A DNA stretch of 64,000 bases from Rhodocyclaceae bacterium (GTDB lineage Bacteria > Pseudomonadota > Gammaproteobacteria > Burkholderiales > Rhodocyclaceae), in NCBI GenBank assembly GCA_016791105.1, contig JAEUNM010000110.1, forward strand, positions 62,001-126,000, written 5' to 3'. Position numbers and translations under genes: made by a program. The notes under the pieces were generated by a model, which saw nothing but the letters and a program-made list of their open reading frames with translations, was not told where the DNA came from and ran no database searches. Positions within the stretch are counted from its first letter, which is position 1, and each line of letters begins with the position of its first letter. This document shows positions 34,663 through 44,600 of the stretch, one piece after another.

Positions 34663-36492
34663 ATGTTGTCCCGTATTTCCCTGGCAGCAGTGTCGTTGCT
34701 CGCCATTCCCGCCGCATTCGCGGCCGAAGAAAAACCTTACGAAATGGATACCCTGGTCGTCACGGCCACGCGCACGGCCCGTACCGCCGATGAAACCCTG
34801 GTGCCGGTGACGGTCATCACGCGCGCCGAAATCGAGCGCAGCCAAGCGCGTTCAGTGGGGGATTTGCTGACCGGACAGGCCGGCGTTACCGTCGCAAATA
34901 ATGGCGGATCAGGCAAATTGACCAATGTGTTTTTGCGTGGCGCCAATTCGGATCACGTGCTGGTGCTGCTGGATGGCGTGAAGATAGGCTCAGCAACCGC
35001 CGGAACGGCCGCGTTTCAGGACATTCCGGTCGAACTGATAGACCGCATCGAAGTCGTGCGCGGACCGCGTTCCAGCCTTTACGGGTCCGAAGCCATAGGT
35101 GGCGTGATTCAAATCTTTACGCGCAAGGGCGGCGCGACACATAGGCCCACGCTCATGATCGGTGGCGGCAGCTATGGCACTGTGCAGGCGGCGGCAAGTT
35201 TGTCCGGCCCGATAGGCACGGGAGGCTGGTATAGCATGGGACTGTCTGGCCATGATACAGATGCGTTTAATTCGTGTAAGGGCAGTTTTATCGCTGCCTG
35301 CTTCACGGTGGAACCCGACAAGGATGGCTACAGCAATCGCGCCGGCAGGGTGCGGGCGGGCTGGCGTTTTGACGGCAAAACGGAAGTAGAGGTGAACTGG
35401 CTGCGCGCCCGGGGCCGTAACGACTATGACGGTTTTTTCAATTCATCCCATACCGTGCAACAAGTGCTGGGCGCAAGTTTGAATTTCAGCCCTTTGAGCA
35501 TCTGGCGCAGCACCGTGCGCGTGGGGCAGAACCAGGACTATTCGGATAATTTCTCGAATGGCGTATTCGCGAGCCGGTTCAATACCAAGCGCGATACGTT
35601 TTCCTGGCAGAACGATTTCGATCTGGCGAACGGACATCAACTGGTCGCCGGACTGGATTGGCAGAACGACCATATAGACAGCACCACCGCATACACGGTG
35701 GCTTCACGCAGGAACACGGCAATATTCGGGCAGTACCTGGCCGCGCTGGGTGGTCACGACCTGCAAATGTCACTACGGCACGACGACAACGACCAGTTCG
35801 GCACCAAAAACACCGGCGGCGTAGCATGGGGTTATTCTTGGACGCCCGCGCTGCGGCTCACCGCGTCCTACGGCACGGCTTTCAAGGCGCCGACCTTCAA
35901 CCAACTGTATTTTCCATTCGGGTTCGGCAACCCCAACTTGCGCCCGGAACAATCCCGCAGCCTGGATTTCGGTCTGGCCGGAAAGGCTGGCAACGGACGC
36001 TGGTCGGTAAATATTTTTGAGACCCGCGGCAAAGACTTGATCGTGCTTGATAGCACTTTTAGACCGCAGAATATAAGTTCGGCACGCATCCGAGGCATAG
36101 AAACGGTCGCGTCGACCCGCCTGCTGGACTGGAACTTGAGCGCCAGCCTTACTTTGCTCGATCCGGAAAACCAGCAGTCGGGTCCGAATTACGGCAACGT
36201 TTTGCCGCGCCGCGCCCACCAGTCCGCGACCTTGAGCGCTGACCGCGATTTCGGTGCCTGGAGTGCCGGGGCGACGCTGCGTGGTGCCGGCAGCCGTTAC
36301 GATGATGTTGCCAACACCCGCAAAATGGGTGCTTACGCGACCGCCGACCTGCGCGCCGAATATCGTCTGAACCGGGATTGGAGGTTGCAAGGGCGCATCG
36401 AAAATCTGTTCGACAAGGAGTACGAAACCGCTTATCTGTTCAATCAGCCCGGTCGCAGCGCCTATGTCATGCTGCGCTATGAGCCGCGATGA
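34663..36492 (+). CDS. btuB: TonB-dependent vitamin B12 outer-membrane receptor BtuB
   Basis: 609 residues from ATG 34663 (AGAGGA 6 bases upstream). Signal peptide 1-20 (A-A-F-A-A). The TonB box DTLVVTA near residue 27 is identical to that of E. coli BtuB. The plug has V-L-V-L-L-D-G-V-K-I-G-S and I-D-R-I-E-V-V-R-G-P-R-S-S-L-Y-G-S-E-A-I-G-G-V-I-Q-I-F-T; the barrel ends Y-V-M-L-R-Y-E-P-R. It imports cobalamins across the outer membrane. The upstream cobalamin riboswitch confirms the assignment. It overlaps or abuts the btuM gene. Confidence 0.95.
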   Translation: MLSRISLAAVSLLAIPAAFAAEEKPYEMDTLVVTATRTARTADETLVPVTVITRAEIERSQARSVGDLLTGQAGVTVANNGGSGKLTNVFLRGANSDHVLVLLDGVKIGSATAGTAAFQDIPVELIDRIEVVRGPRSSLYGSEAIGGVIQIFTRKGGATHRPTLMIGGGSYGTVQAAASLSGPIGTGGWYSMGLSGHDTDAFNSCKGSFIAACFTVEPDKDGYSNRAGRVRAGWRFDGKTEVEVNWLRARGRNDYDGFFNSSHTVQQVLGASLNFSPLSIWRSTVRVGQNQDYSDNFSNGVFASRFNTKRDTFSWQNDFDLANGHQLVAGLDWQNDHIDSTTAYTVASRRNTAIFGQYLAALGGHDLQMSLRHDDNDQFGTKNTGGVAWGYSWTPALRLTASYGTAFKAPTFNQLYFPFGFGNPNLRPEQSRSLDFGLAGKAGNGRWSVNIFETRGKDLIVLDSTFRPQNISSARIRGIETVASTRLLDWNLSASLTLLDPENQQSGPNYGNVLPRRAHQSATLSADRDFGAWSAGATLRGAGSRYDDVANTRKMGAYATADLRAEYRLNRDWRLQGRIENLFDKEYETAYLFNQPGRSAYVMLRYEPR

Positions 36493-36503
36493 GGAGCTAT
36501 GCC

Positions 36504-37103
36504 ATGCCTATCAAACTGACTTCCCGCCAGCAACTGGCACTCGGGTTGGTGCTTGGCCTCACCATGATCCTCACCCGCCCGCATAGTTTCAATTCGCTGC
36601 ACCACCTGCCGGGTACCAGTTGGGCCGTGTTTTTCCTGGCCGGTCTGTTCATCCAGCGGGCCGGGTTGTTCTTTGCCTACTGCGGGCTTGCCGCGGCAAT
36701 CGACTATGCGGCGATCACCTACGCCGGCGTGTCCAACTATTGCGTTACGCCGGCCTATGCCATGTTGCTGCCGGCTTACGGCGCGCTATGGCTGGGCGGC
36801 CGCTGGTATGCGCGTGCTCATGCCGACGCGGTTGCGACCCTGCCTCGCTTGGCGCTTGCCGTGGCGGGGGCTGCCCTGGTTGCCGAATTATTTTCCAGCG
36901 GCGGCTTTTATTTCCTCGGTGGCCGATTTGCCGAACCTACGCTGGCGGAATTTTCCGCCAGACTGGTGCGCTATTTCCCGCACAACCTCGGCACGCTGGC
37001 GATGTATGTCACGACCGCCGCGGTGGTGTACGCTGCCTGGGCGGTTTGGCTGCGCGCTGACCCGGAGGTTTTGGGCACCGGGCAGGACTCGCTGCACAAG
37101 TGA
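36504..37103 (+). CDS. btuM: BtuM-type vitamin B12 transporter (ECF S-component-like)
   Basis: 199 residues from ATG 36504, preferred over the ATG at 36489 because GAGGAG lies 7 bases upstream. About six membrane segments. Family features are H-x-L-P-G-T-S-W-A-V-F-F-L-A-G (about 34-48) and GVSNYCVTPAYAMLLPAYG (about 75-93). With this start the conserved cysteine is residue 80, the same number as the cobalt-binding cysteine of Thiobacillus denitrificans BtuM, which binds cobalamin and removes its cyano ligand. The position between btuB and cobO under a B12 riboswitch supports inner-membrane B12 uptake. No ECF energising module is nearby, as for other solitary BtuM proteins. Confidence 0.88.
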   Translation: MPIKLTSRQQLALGLVLGLTMILTRPHSFNSLHHLPGTSWAVFFLAGLFIQRAGLFFAYCGLAAAIDYAAITYAGVSNYCVTPAYAMLLPAYGALWLGGRWYARAHADAVATLPRLALAVAGAALVAELFSSGGFYFLGGRFAEPTLAEFSARLVRYFPHNLGTLAMYVTTAAVVYAAWAVWLRADPEVLGTGQDSLHK

Positions 37104-37717
37104 GCGAGGACCGCGACAGCGGTGAGCGCGAGGCGCGCCATGCACTCCGCATGGCGCGCAAAAAAGCCGTGGTGGATGCCGCCATTGCGCGCGCCACGCA
37201 GACGCGCGGCCTGTTGCTGGTGCTCACCGGCAACGGCAAGGGCAAATCCAGTTCGGCTTTCGGCATGCTGGCCAGGGCGCTGGGGCATGGCATGAAAGTC
37301 GCCGTATTCCAGTTCATCAAGGGCAGCCGGCAAACCGGCGAACAGGCGTATTTTCAGCGCGACCCCAATGTGCGCTGGGAACAATGCGGCGAAGGCTTTA
37401 CCTGGGAAACGCAGAGCCGCAGCCGTGACATCGCCGCCGCCCGAGCCGGCTGGGACAAGGCGCGGCAGGCTCTGGCCGATCCGGCCATCGGCCTGGTGCT
37501 GCTCGATGAAATGACCTACCTGTTCAAGTACGGCTACCTCGATCTGGCCGAAGTGCTGCCGCTGTTGCAGGCGCGCCCGCCCATGCAACACCTGGTGATT
37601 ACCGGGCGCGCCGCGCCGCAGGCCTTGATGGACGCGGCGGATACGGTGAGCGAAATTGCCGACATCAAGCACGCTTTTCGCGCCGGTGTCGCGGCGCAGG
37701 CCGGCATCGACCGATGA
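37100..37717 (+). CDS. cobO: Cob(I)yrinic acid a,c-diamide adenosyltransferase
   Basis: 205 residues from GTG 37100, overlapping the btuM stop (GTGA). P-loop LTGNGKGKSSSAFGMLARAL (about 35-54), then VFQFIKGS, WETQ, L-V-L-L-D-E-M-T-Y and L-V-I-T-G-R-x-A-P, all typical of CobO/BtuR. It attaches the 5'-deoxyadenosyl group to cobalt, the step that makes the coenzyme form. It may serve salvage of imported B12 as well as synthesis, fitting its place after the uptake genes. Confidence 0.95.
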   Translation: MSEDRDSGEREARHALRMARKKAVVDAAIARATQTRGLLLVLTGNGKGKSSSAFGMLARALGHGMKVAVFQFIKGSRQTGEQAYFQRDPNVRWEQCGEGFTWETQSRSRDIAAARAGWDKARQALADPAIGLVLLDEMTYLFKYGYLDLAEVLPLLQARPPMQHLVITGRAAPQALMDAADTVSEIADIKHAFRAGVAAQAGIDR

Positions 37718-39000
37718 CGCGCCGCTGTTCCGCCTGGGTGGTGTCGGCGCCGGCTTCCGGGCAGGGCAAAACTACCGTCGTCGCGGCGCTGGCGCGGCTG
37801 CATGCGCGCGCCGGCCGCAAGGTGCGCGTATTCAAATGCGGGCCGGATTTTCTCGACCCGCAGGTACATGCCCTGGCGAGTGGGGCGCCCTGTGAAAATA
37901 TCGATTTCGCCATGTGCGGCGAAGACGATGCGCAGTGGCGGCTTGCACGCGCCGCGGCCGCGGCCGACGTAATTCTGGTGGAAGGCGTGATGGGGCTGCA
38001 CGACGGCCAGCCGAACGTCGCCGAACTGGCGCAAAAGCTCAAATTGCCCATCCTGCTGGTGATGGACGCCAGCGCCATGGCCGGCAGTTTTGGCGCCATC
38101 GTCTGGGGCATGAAGCACTATCGCGACGGCGCGCCCATCACCCACGTGCTGGCGAACCGCGTCGGCGGCGATTACCACGCGCAATTGTGTCGCGCTACTT
38201 TGCCCGCGGACATCGCCTGGCTCGGCCATTTGCCGCGCGACCCGCGCGGCGCGCTGCCGGAGCGCCATCTGGGCATTTTGCCGGCGGGCGAAATTGGCGA
38301 TCTGGATGCGCGCATCGAGCATATGGCGGATCTGCTCGAAGCCACCTCCGCCGCGCAATGGCAGCCGCAGGTGGACATTGCGCCGCTGGCGCCGCCGAAC
38401 TGGCCGGAATTGCTGACCGGGCGCCGCATTGCCGTCGCCCGCGATGCGGCCTTCTGTTTCCTGTACCCGGCCAATCTGGAGTGCCTGCAGGCCATGGGCG
38501 CCAAGCTGGAATTTTTTTCGCCGCTCGATGATGCCGCGCCACCGCCCTGCGACGCCATCTGGCTGCCCGGCGGCTACCCGGAACTGCACGGCGCCAGCAT
38601 TGCCCGCAATCGCAGCATGGCGGACGCATTGGCCGCGCATCACGCGGCGGGCAAACCGCTGCTGGCCGAATGTGGCGGCATGATGGCCTGTCTGGATAGC
38701 CTGCACGATGCGCAAGGCGCCGTCCTCGCCATGTTCGGGCTTTTGCCCGGCACGGTGCGCATGCGCCGCAGCCTGGCCGGGCTAGGCGTGCTCAACGCTG
38801 ATTTGCCGGAAGGCCGCCTGAGTGGTCACACCTTTCACTTCTCGACCGCCGACACCACGCTGAAGCCAATTGCCCAGGCCAGCGCCCGCGCCGGCCCGAG
38901 CAGCGAGGCGGTCTATCGCGCCGGGCGGCTCACGGCAAGCTACATGCACTTCTACTTCCCTTCCAATGCCGCCGCCGCGGCACGCTTGTTCCTGCCCTGA
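37714..39000 (+). CDS. cobB: Cobyrinic acid a,c-diamide synthase
   Basis: 428 residues, ATG 37714 overlapping the cobO stop. N-terminal P-loop domain (SAPASGQGKTTVVAALAR, about 11-28; then K-C-G-P-D-F-L-D-P and VEGVMGLHDG) and C-terminal class I glutamine amidotransferase with the nucleophile in L-L-A-E-C-G-G-M-M and a late histidine in G-H-T-F-H-F-S. CobB/CbiA amidates carboxylates a and c of the corrin ring with glutamine and ATP. Its presence shows that the organism makes or remodels corrinoids; the other cob genes must lie elsewhere. Confidence 0.95.
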   Translation: MTRRCSAWVVSAPASGQGKTTVVAALARLHARAGRKVRVFKCGPDFLDPQVHALASGAPCENIDFAMCGEDDAQWRLARAAAAADVILVEGVMGLHDGQPNVAELAQKLKLPILLVMDASAMAGSFGAIVWGMKHYRDGAPITHVLANRVGGDYHAQLCRATLPADIAWLGHLPRDPRGALPERHLGILPAGEIGDLDARIEHMADLLEATSAAQWQPQVDIAPLAPPNWPELLTGRRIAVARDAAFCFLYPANLECLQAMGAKLEFFSPLDDAAPPPCDAIWLPGGYPELHGASIARNRSMADALAAHHAAGKPLLAECGGMMACLDSLHDAQGAVLAMFGLLPGTVRMRRSLAGLGVLNADLPEGRLSGHTFHFSTADTTLKPIAQASARAGPSSEAVYRAGRLTASYMHFYFPSNAAAAARLFLP

Positions 39001-39005
39001 CAACC

Positions 39006-39021
39006 GGCCGCCAGAGCGGCC
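39006..39021 (+). terminator. Hairpin after cobB
   Basis: A perfect 6-bp stem GGCCGC/GCGGCC with loop CAGA starts 6 bases past the cobB stop. It has no T-run, so efficiency is unsure. The remaining 190 bases to the next gene show no other feature. Confidence 0.45.
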
Positions 39022-39215
39022 CCAGAGGGGTAACGAATTGCGGTGGCCTTACAGCCGTGCCGGTGGCACCGCAGCGCCCGTTTTTCCCTCTACCGCCCGC
39101 CACGGAACACCCTGCGTCCTTGCGCATCGTCCGGCGTGACCCAAAATGGGAGAACAACTAAGGGCATGTAGCGGCGCAGGCCGACGCGCGCCCGCACACG
39201 TGGGGATACAGCCAG

Positions 39216-41603
39216 ATGGACGCACGGGATCGCGTGCTGCGCACTTTGAGCGCGGGCAGTCGCGCCATGCTGCGCGCAACGGACGAACAACAGTTGCTGG
39301 ACCAGATGTGCCGCGTAATCGTCGAGGACGGCGGTTATCGTCTGGCCTGGGTGGGCTATGCGCGCCACGACGCAGGCAGCAGCGTAGAAGTGCAGGCCTG
39401 CACGGGCAACCCGCCGCAGCGGCCACAACGCCAATTCAGTTGGGGCGACCAGACACAGCCCTGGACCACCGTTACGCGCGCCATACGCACGGGCAAACCC
39501 TGCACCGGGCGCAAACTTGCCAGCGACCCGGATTTGCCGCAGGAATGGCGCGAGGAAAATCGCAAATTCGGACTGGCTGCGGTCAGTTCTTTCCCGATTA
39601 CCCTGGACGGCGCGGTGCTGGGCAATTTGTCGATTTATTCCAGCGACGAGGACGCCTTTACGCCGGATGAGGTGGAACTGCTGGCGCGCCTGGCGGACGA
39701 TTTGTCGTTCGGCATTTCGAATTTGCGCGCGCGCGCCGAGCGTGATCGCCAGGCCGCGGAACTGGCGCGCGTGGAGCGCGCGCGCCGCACCGTGAGCGCG
39801 GGCAATCGCGCGCTGCTGCGCGCACAGGATGAAGCCGGCCTGCTCCATGACATGGTGCGCGCCATCGTTGACGTGGGTGGCTATCGCGTGGCCTGGGTAG
39901 GCTATGCGCAACAGGACGAGGGGAAAACCATACAGCCCATGGCGATCGCCGGCGAGGACCAGGGCTTTTTCGATATCGCACACCTGTCCTGGGGCGATAA
40001 CGAATTCGGGCAAAGCGCCAGTTCCACCGCCATACGCACCGGCAAAGCCTGCGTGGGCCGCAATCTGCTTGCCGAAGCCCGGCCTGCGCCCTGGCACGAC
40101 GAGGCACTCAAGCGCGGCTTCGCGGCGGTCAGTTCGTTTCCGCTCAGGCTCGAACAAAAGGTGTTGGGCTGCATGTCCATCATCGCGCTGGAAACCGACG
40201 CCTTCGGTCAGGCCGAAGTGGACGTGCTGGCGGAAATGGCGGAAGACCTGGCATTCGGCATCGCCACCCTGCGCACGCGGGCGGCGCACCAGGAGGCTGA
40301 ACAGACCATACAGCGGCTGGCCTTTTACGACCGGCTTACCGGGCTGCCCAATCACCAGCGCTTCACCGGGCGCATATTGCAGGCAGTTGAATCGGCGCGG
40401 GCGCGCAACCGTTCTTTCGCCGTACTCATGCTGGGCGTGGACCACTTTCGCGAGGTCAATGAAACCCTGGGCTATACGGCCGGCGATCATTTGCTGTGCA
40501 AGATCGCCGAGCGTCTGGTGCAGGAGGTGGGGGTGGAAGAAGCGGTTGCACGCTGCGGCGAGGCTGAGTTCGGCGTACTGCTGGCGCGCGCGGACGCGGA
40601 ATCCGCCCTGCGCATGGCACGAAAACTGTCGCTCTTGCTGTACGACCCTATCGAAATGGATGGGCTCATGCTGGACGCCCGCGCCAGCATAGGCGTTGCG
40701 CTCTATCCCGGCCAGGGCACGGACCCGGAATTGCTGATACGCCGCGCCACCATCGCCATGCAGCCTTCGCGCCGCGCTGGCGGCACACCCACCATCTATG
40801 CCGGTGGGCTGGACAAGAAAGGCGCATCGCGCCTGTCTCTCATGGGCGATCTGCACCGCGCGATCCAGAACGACGAACTAATGCTGTATTGTCAGCCCAA
40901 GGTACGCATGGCCACCGAGCGCATTTGCGGCGCCGAGGCGCTGGTGCGCTGGAATCACCCCAAACTGGGCATGATTTCGGCCAGTGAATTCATCAGCCTG
41001 GCGGAACAGGGCGGGCTCATCAATCCGCTCACCGATTGGGTCATGCACGCCGCGTTCCGCGAAAGCTACGCCTGGCATAGGCTCGGCCTGGATGTGCCGC
41101 TGGCCGTCAATCTGTCGACGCGCGACCTGCGCGACCCGCATTTGCCGGAACGCATTTGCGGCATGATCGCGACCTGGGGCGCCGAGCCGGACTGGGTGCA
41201 GTTCGAACTGACGGAAAGCGCGCTCATGCAGGATCCGCAAGGTTGCCTGGAACGCCTCACGCAATTGAAGGATCTCGGAACGGAACTGTACATAGACGAT
41301 TTCGGTACCGGGTATTCTTCGCTTTCCTATTTGCAGCGCCTGCCCGTCGATGCCATCAAGATAGACAAATCGTTCGTCGAGGACATGTTGACCGATCACG
41401 GCTCGGAAGTCATCGTGCGCTCGACCATCGATCTGGCGCACAACCTCGATCTGCAGGTGGTCGCGGAGGGGGTGGAAAATCGCGACTATTGGGCGCGCCT
41501 GGCGCAGAGCGGTTGCGATGTGGCGCAGGGCTATGAAATCAGCAAACCGATTCCGGCGGGCGAGTTCAAATCCTGGCAGGCACAATCAAACTGGAAACTC
41601 TAG
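39216..41603 (+). CDS. GAF-GAF-GGDEF-EAL protein with degenerate cyclase site
   Basis: 795 residues, GGGGA about 9 bases before ATG 39216. Two similar GAF domains in tandem (about 10-175 and 190-350), each with V-x-x-G-G-Y-R-x-A-W-V-G-Y-A and A-I-R-T-G-K, so they arose by duplication. The GGDEF site reads GEAEF (448-452) and lacks the catalytic acidic residue, so cyclase activity is unlikely. The EAL domain is complete: EALVRWNHP from Glu574, then N-L-S, ELTES, DDFGTGYSSLSYLQRLP, K-I-D-K and VAEGVE. The protein is probably a soluble cyclic-di-GMP phosphodiesterase regulated by a small molecule or redox ligand through the GAF pair. Confidence 0.92.
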   Translation: MDARDRVLRTLSAGSRAMLRATDEQQLLDQMCRVIVEDGGYRLAWVGYARHDAGSSVEVQACTGNPPQRPQRQFSWGDQTQPWTTVTRAIRTGKPCTGRKLASDPDLPQEWREENRKFGLAAVSSFPITLDGAVLGNLSIYSSDEDAFTPDEVELLARLADDLSFGISNLRARAERDRQAAELARVERARRTVSAGNRALLRAQDEAGLLHDMVRAIVDVGGYRVAWVGYAQQDEGKTIQPMAIAGEDQGFFDIAHLSWGDNEFGQSASSTAIRTGKACVGRNLLAEARPAPWHDEALKRGFAAVSSFPLRLEQKVLGCMSIIALETDAFGQAEVDVLAEMAEDLAFGIATLRTRAAHQEAEQTIQRLAFYDRLTGLPNHQRFTGRILQAVESARARNRSFAVLMLGVDHFREVNETLGYTAGDHLLCKIAERLVQEVGVEEAVARCGEAEFGVLLARADAESALRMARKLSLLLYDPIEMDGLMLDARASIGVALYPGQGTDPELLIRRATIAMQPSRRAGGTPTIYAGGLDKKGASRLSLMGDLHRAIQNDELMLYCQPKVRMATERICGAEALVRWNHPKLGMISASEFISLAEQGGLINPLTDWVMHAAFRESYAWHRLGLDVPLAVNLSTRDLRDPHLPERICGMIATWGAEPDWVQFELTESALMQDPQGCLERLTQLKDLGTELYIDDFGTGYSSLSYLQRLPVDAIKIDKSFVEDMLTDHGSEVIVRSTIDLAHNLDLQVVAEGVENRDYWARLAQSGCDVAQGYEISKPIPAGEFKSWQAQSNWKL

Positions 41604-41634
41604 CGCGTGCGATGCGTAAAACTTACGCCTTCGA

Positions 41635-44600
41635 TTAGTGCGTCCGCTCGCGGTACCAATACGACTTGACCGCACAGGGCAGCGGCACGGTACCTGCCAC
41701 GCCCGGCACGCCGCTGCCCTTGCCCTGCAAGTAGGTAACCTGCAGCGGGTTGGTGGCGCAGGATTCGCTGCCGCTCGCCGTGGCGGCAGTGCCGGATGGC
41801 GATACGCTGCGATTGACGATGACGGTACCTGAGCCAATCAGGCCGGCGCCGGAAAATCCCGCATAGGTACGCGGATCCGCGGTGTTCCCGGTGCCGGTGT
41901 TATTGATGAGGCCGCCGAACGAGGCGTCCAGTCCGTACAGGCGCGATAAGCCGGGTGGCTGGCAGGCATTGGCGGTCTGGTCGTCCGGTTTGTAAGTCGG
42001 GAAGCGCAGCAGGTTGAAAAACACCGTCGGTGCCGCGGTCAGTTTTTCGCCGCTGCGCAGCGGAAATTTCCAGCCGCCTTTGGCCGCCCATTGCGCCGGC
42101 GTGACGGCCGCTTCGAACGCGGCGACCGTGCTGATGCTGGCGGTGGAAACGAAATCTCCGTCGCGCCATGCCGTCGATGCGCCGGCTATGCTACCCACGT
42201 CGAAATCCTTGATCATGTATAACGCATCGCTGCTGGCAGTTCTGAGCGGGTGTTCGACATCCCCGGTGCCGACAAATACCGCGTCGTACCGCTGGCCGTA
42301 AAAGCTGATTTTGACCGCCGTCGGCGCCTGGAATATTTTCCGGTTGGGCGCGCTGCCCGGCAGCGTATAGTCGTCCGACAAAGCCGCCAGGCGTTTGCCG
42401 GTCCACAGCGACGGGTCGGCAGACGCGATGTCGAAGCGCCATACGTTGCCGCCGGTGTCGCCCGCATAGGCGCGGTCGCTAAACCCCTGGCCGTCGAGAT
42501 CGGCGTTGATTACGCGCACTTCCGACGGAATGCTCCAGTCCATGCCGGACAGGCTGCCGCCGCCGGCAGCCGGCATGCCATCGGCCAATTTGCGTATCAG
42601 GCTGCCCGTGGCGGCGTTCAGCACGAATACCGCCCGCCCCATGCTGTCGGCCTGGGTGACGGTAATGGCATCCTGGTTGGGGTCGAAGCCGCCGCCGCCG
42701 AACAGGGCCAAGGTGTAGGAGGCCGTGCTGCTGTCCGTGCTCAGTTTGGTCAGTTTGGCGGGTACGAGCGGCGACCAGGTCTGCCCAAGTTCGTCGTATT
42801 CCGTCGTCGCGCTGCAGGTGGCGGCGATGCAATGCACGCCGGGAGCGACTTTCCACATGAGTGCCGGGTGCTCCGCGTCGGAAATGTCGAGCGCGTACCA
42901 GGCGCGGCCGCCACGGCGCAATCCCACGTACAGCCACACCTTGTCGCCGCTGCTCGGGTCTATGACGCCGTCGCGGTTGGCGTCGATCTGCACGATGGTG
43001 AGCGGTCCGTCGCCGCCATCTATGATGGCGCCGGCGCGGTTATCCATCAGCGCTTTCAGTTGTGGCAGCGCTTCTTCGAGCACGAATACCCATTGTTCGT
43101 CGCCGCTGCAGGTATCCACCGCGTGCAGCATGCCGTCGTGGGTGAGGTAGTAAATCCACTGTTTCGCCGTGTCGCGCGACGGATCCGGATTGCCGCTGGC
43201 ATCGACGCTGCCCTGGCAGGCGGTCATGCCGGCCACGCTGCGCGGCCGGCTGTCGTAAGTCACGATGCGCGGCGCGGAGTGCACGATGGCGGCGTGGGGC
43301 CAGTCGCGCCAGGAATTGCAGGCGGTGCTGGCGTCCGTATCGACGCAATTCGGGTCGGTCGGGTTGCCGCCGCGCGTGTAGTTGATGAGGCTTGCGCGCT
43401 CGCCCGCGCTCATGCCGGAATTGCCCAGGCGCGCGGCGTTGATGGCCGTATTCGACTCGCTGAATGCATTGCTGCTGGCGGTCAGGTCGGCGCTGGACGC
43501 CGCTGCGCTGATGAAGGTGTAGGCATGCCGCGTCGAGGGCAGCAGGGTGCCGCTCAGCAGCCGATAACCCGTGCCGCCCTTGCGCGGATTGCCGCCGTCG
43601 TTGAGGCCCGGCGCTGCGGCCCAATAACTGGACGCCTGATCGTTGAATACGCTCTGCACATTGCCCACGTTGTCCGTGATGAACTGTTCGACGTTACGCA
43701 CGGTGCTGCCGCTGGTGACGTTCTGGCCGATGATGCAGGTATCGATTACGGCATCGTTATTGAACGGATCGGTTCCGCACAGCGTCGCGCCGTGGCCGAA
43801 TTTGAATTTTTTCAGCGTACCCGACCACGCCTGCGCATTGGTGGGGGCGAAAAACGCCATGAATATGTCTTCGCCGGAATCGGCGCGGCTATAGGCCGAG
43901 GCCGGCACCGTGGGGGTGGCGATGGACGGCGTCCATTCGCGTATCGCGGCAATTGCGTCGGCCAGGGCCTGCGCCAGCGAGCGGCTGTCTTCCGCCACAT
44001 AGTTCTGGCCGCCGCCCTTGTTTGCCGTGTTCTGCAACACGGCCGGATTGGCGCCGCCAAATCCTATCGTGTAGGTGCTGACGTTTTGCGTATTGGGTAC
44101 GCCGGTGTTCATGTCGGCCTTGTTCATGTAATAGGCCAACTCGTCCAGCCAGATGTAACCGCCGCCGGCCAGATCGGGCGGACCGAAAGGCTGCGCCGGC
44201 GAGGATTCGAACTGATGCGTGCTGGTATCCGGGTCGGTATCCGCCGTGGTGTCCTGCACGCCATCCACGGCGCGCGTACCGGTGCCCGTATCCTGGCTCA
44301 GCGCGGTAACGGACGGGTCCGCGTCATGGTCGTCTTCGGGCCCGCCATCGGTAATCAATATCACATAGTTTTTCTGGCAGGATGCCGGCGTGGCGGTGGT
44401 CGGATTGGACAGCATGGGCGACTGATACACCCCGTTTGCCACCGCGCCCGTGTCACGCGTATCCGCCTCGCTGCCGCCTGCCAGCGCGGCACCATTATTG
44501 AGGCCGAAACGCGGCGCTTCGCCGCGGAAATACAGATAGGCCTCGTACAGCGATTCGGTGAGCGGCGTACGCGAGGCGGCGGTGAGCGTGTTCAGTGCCG

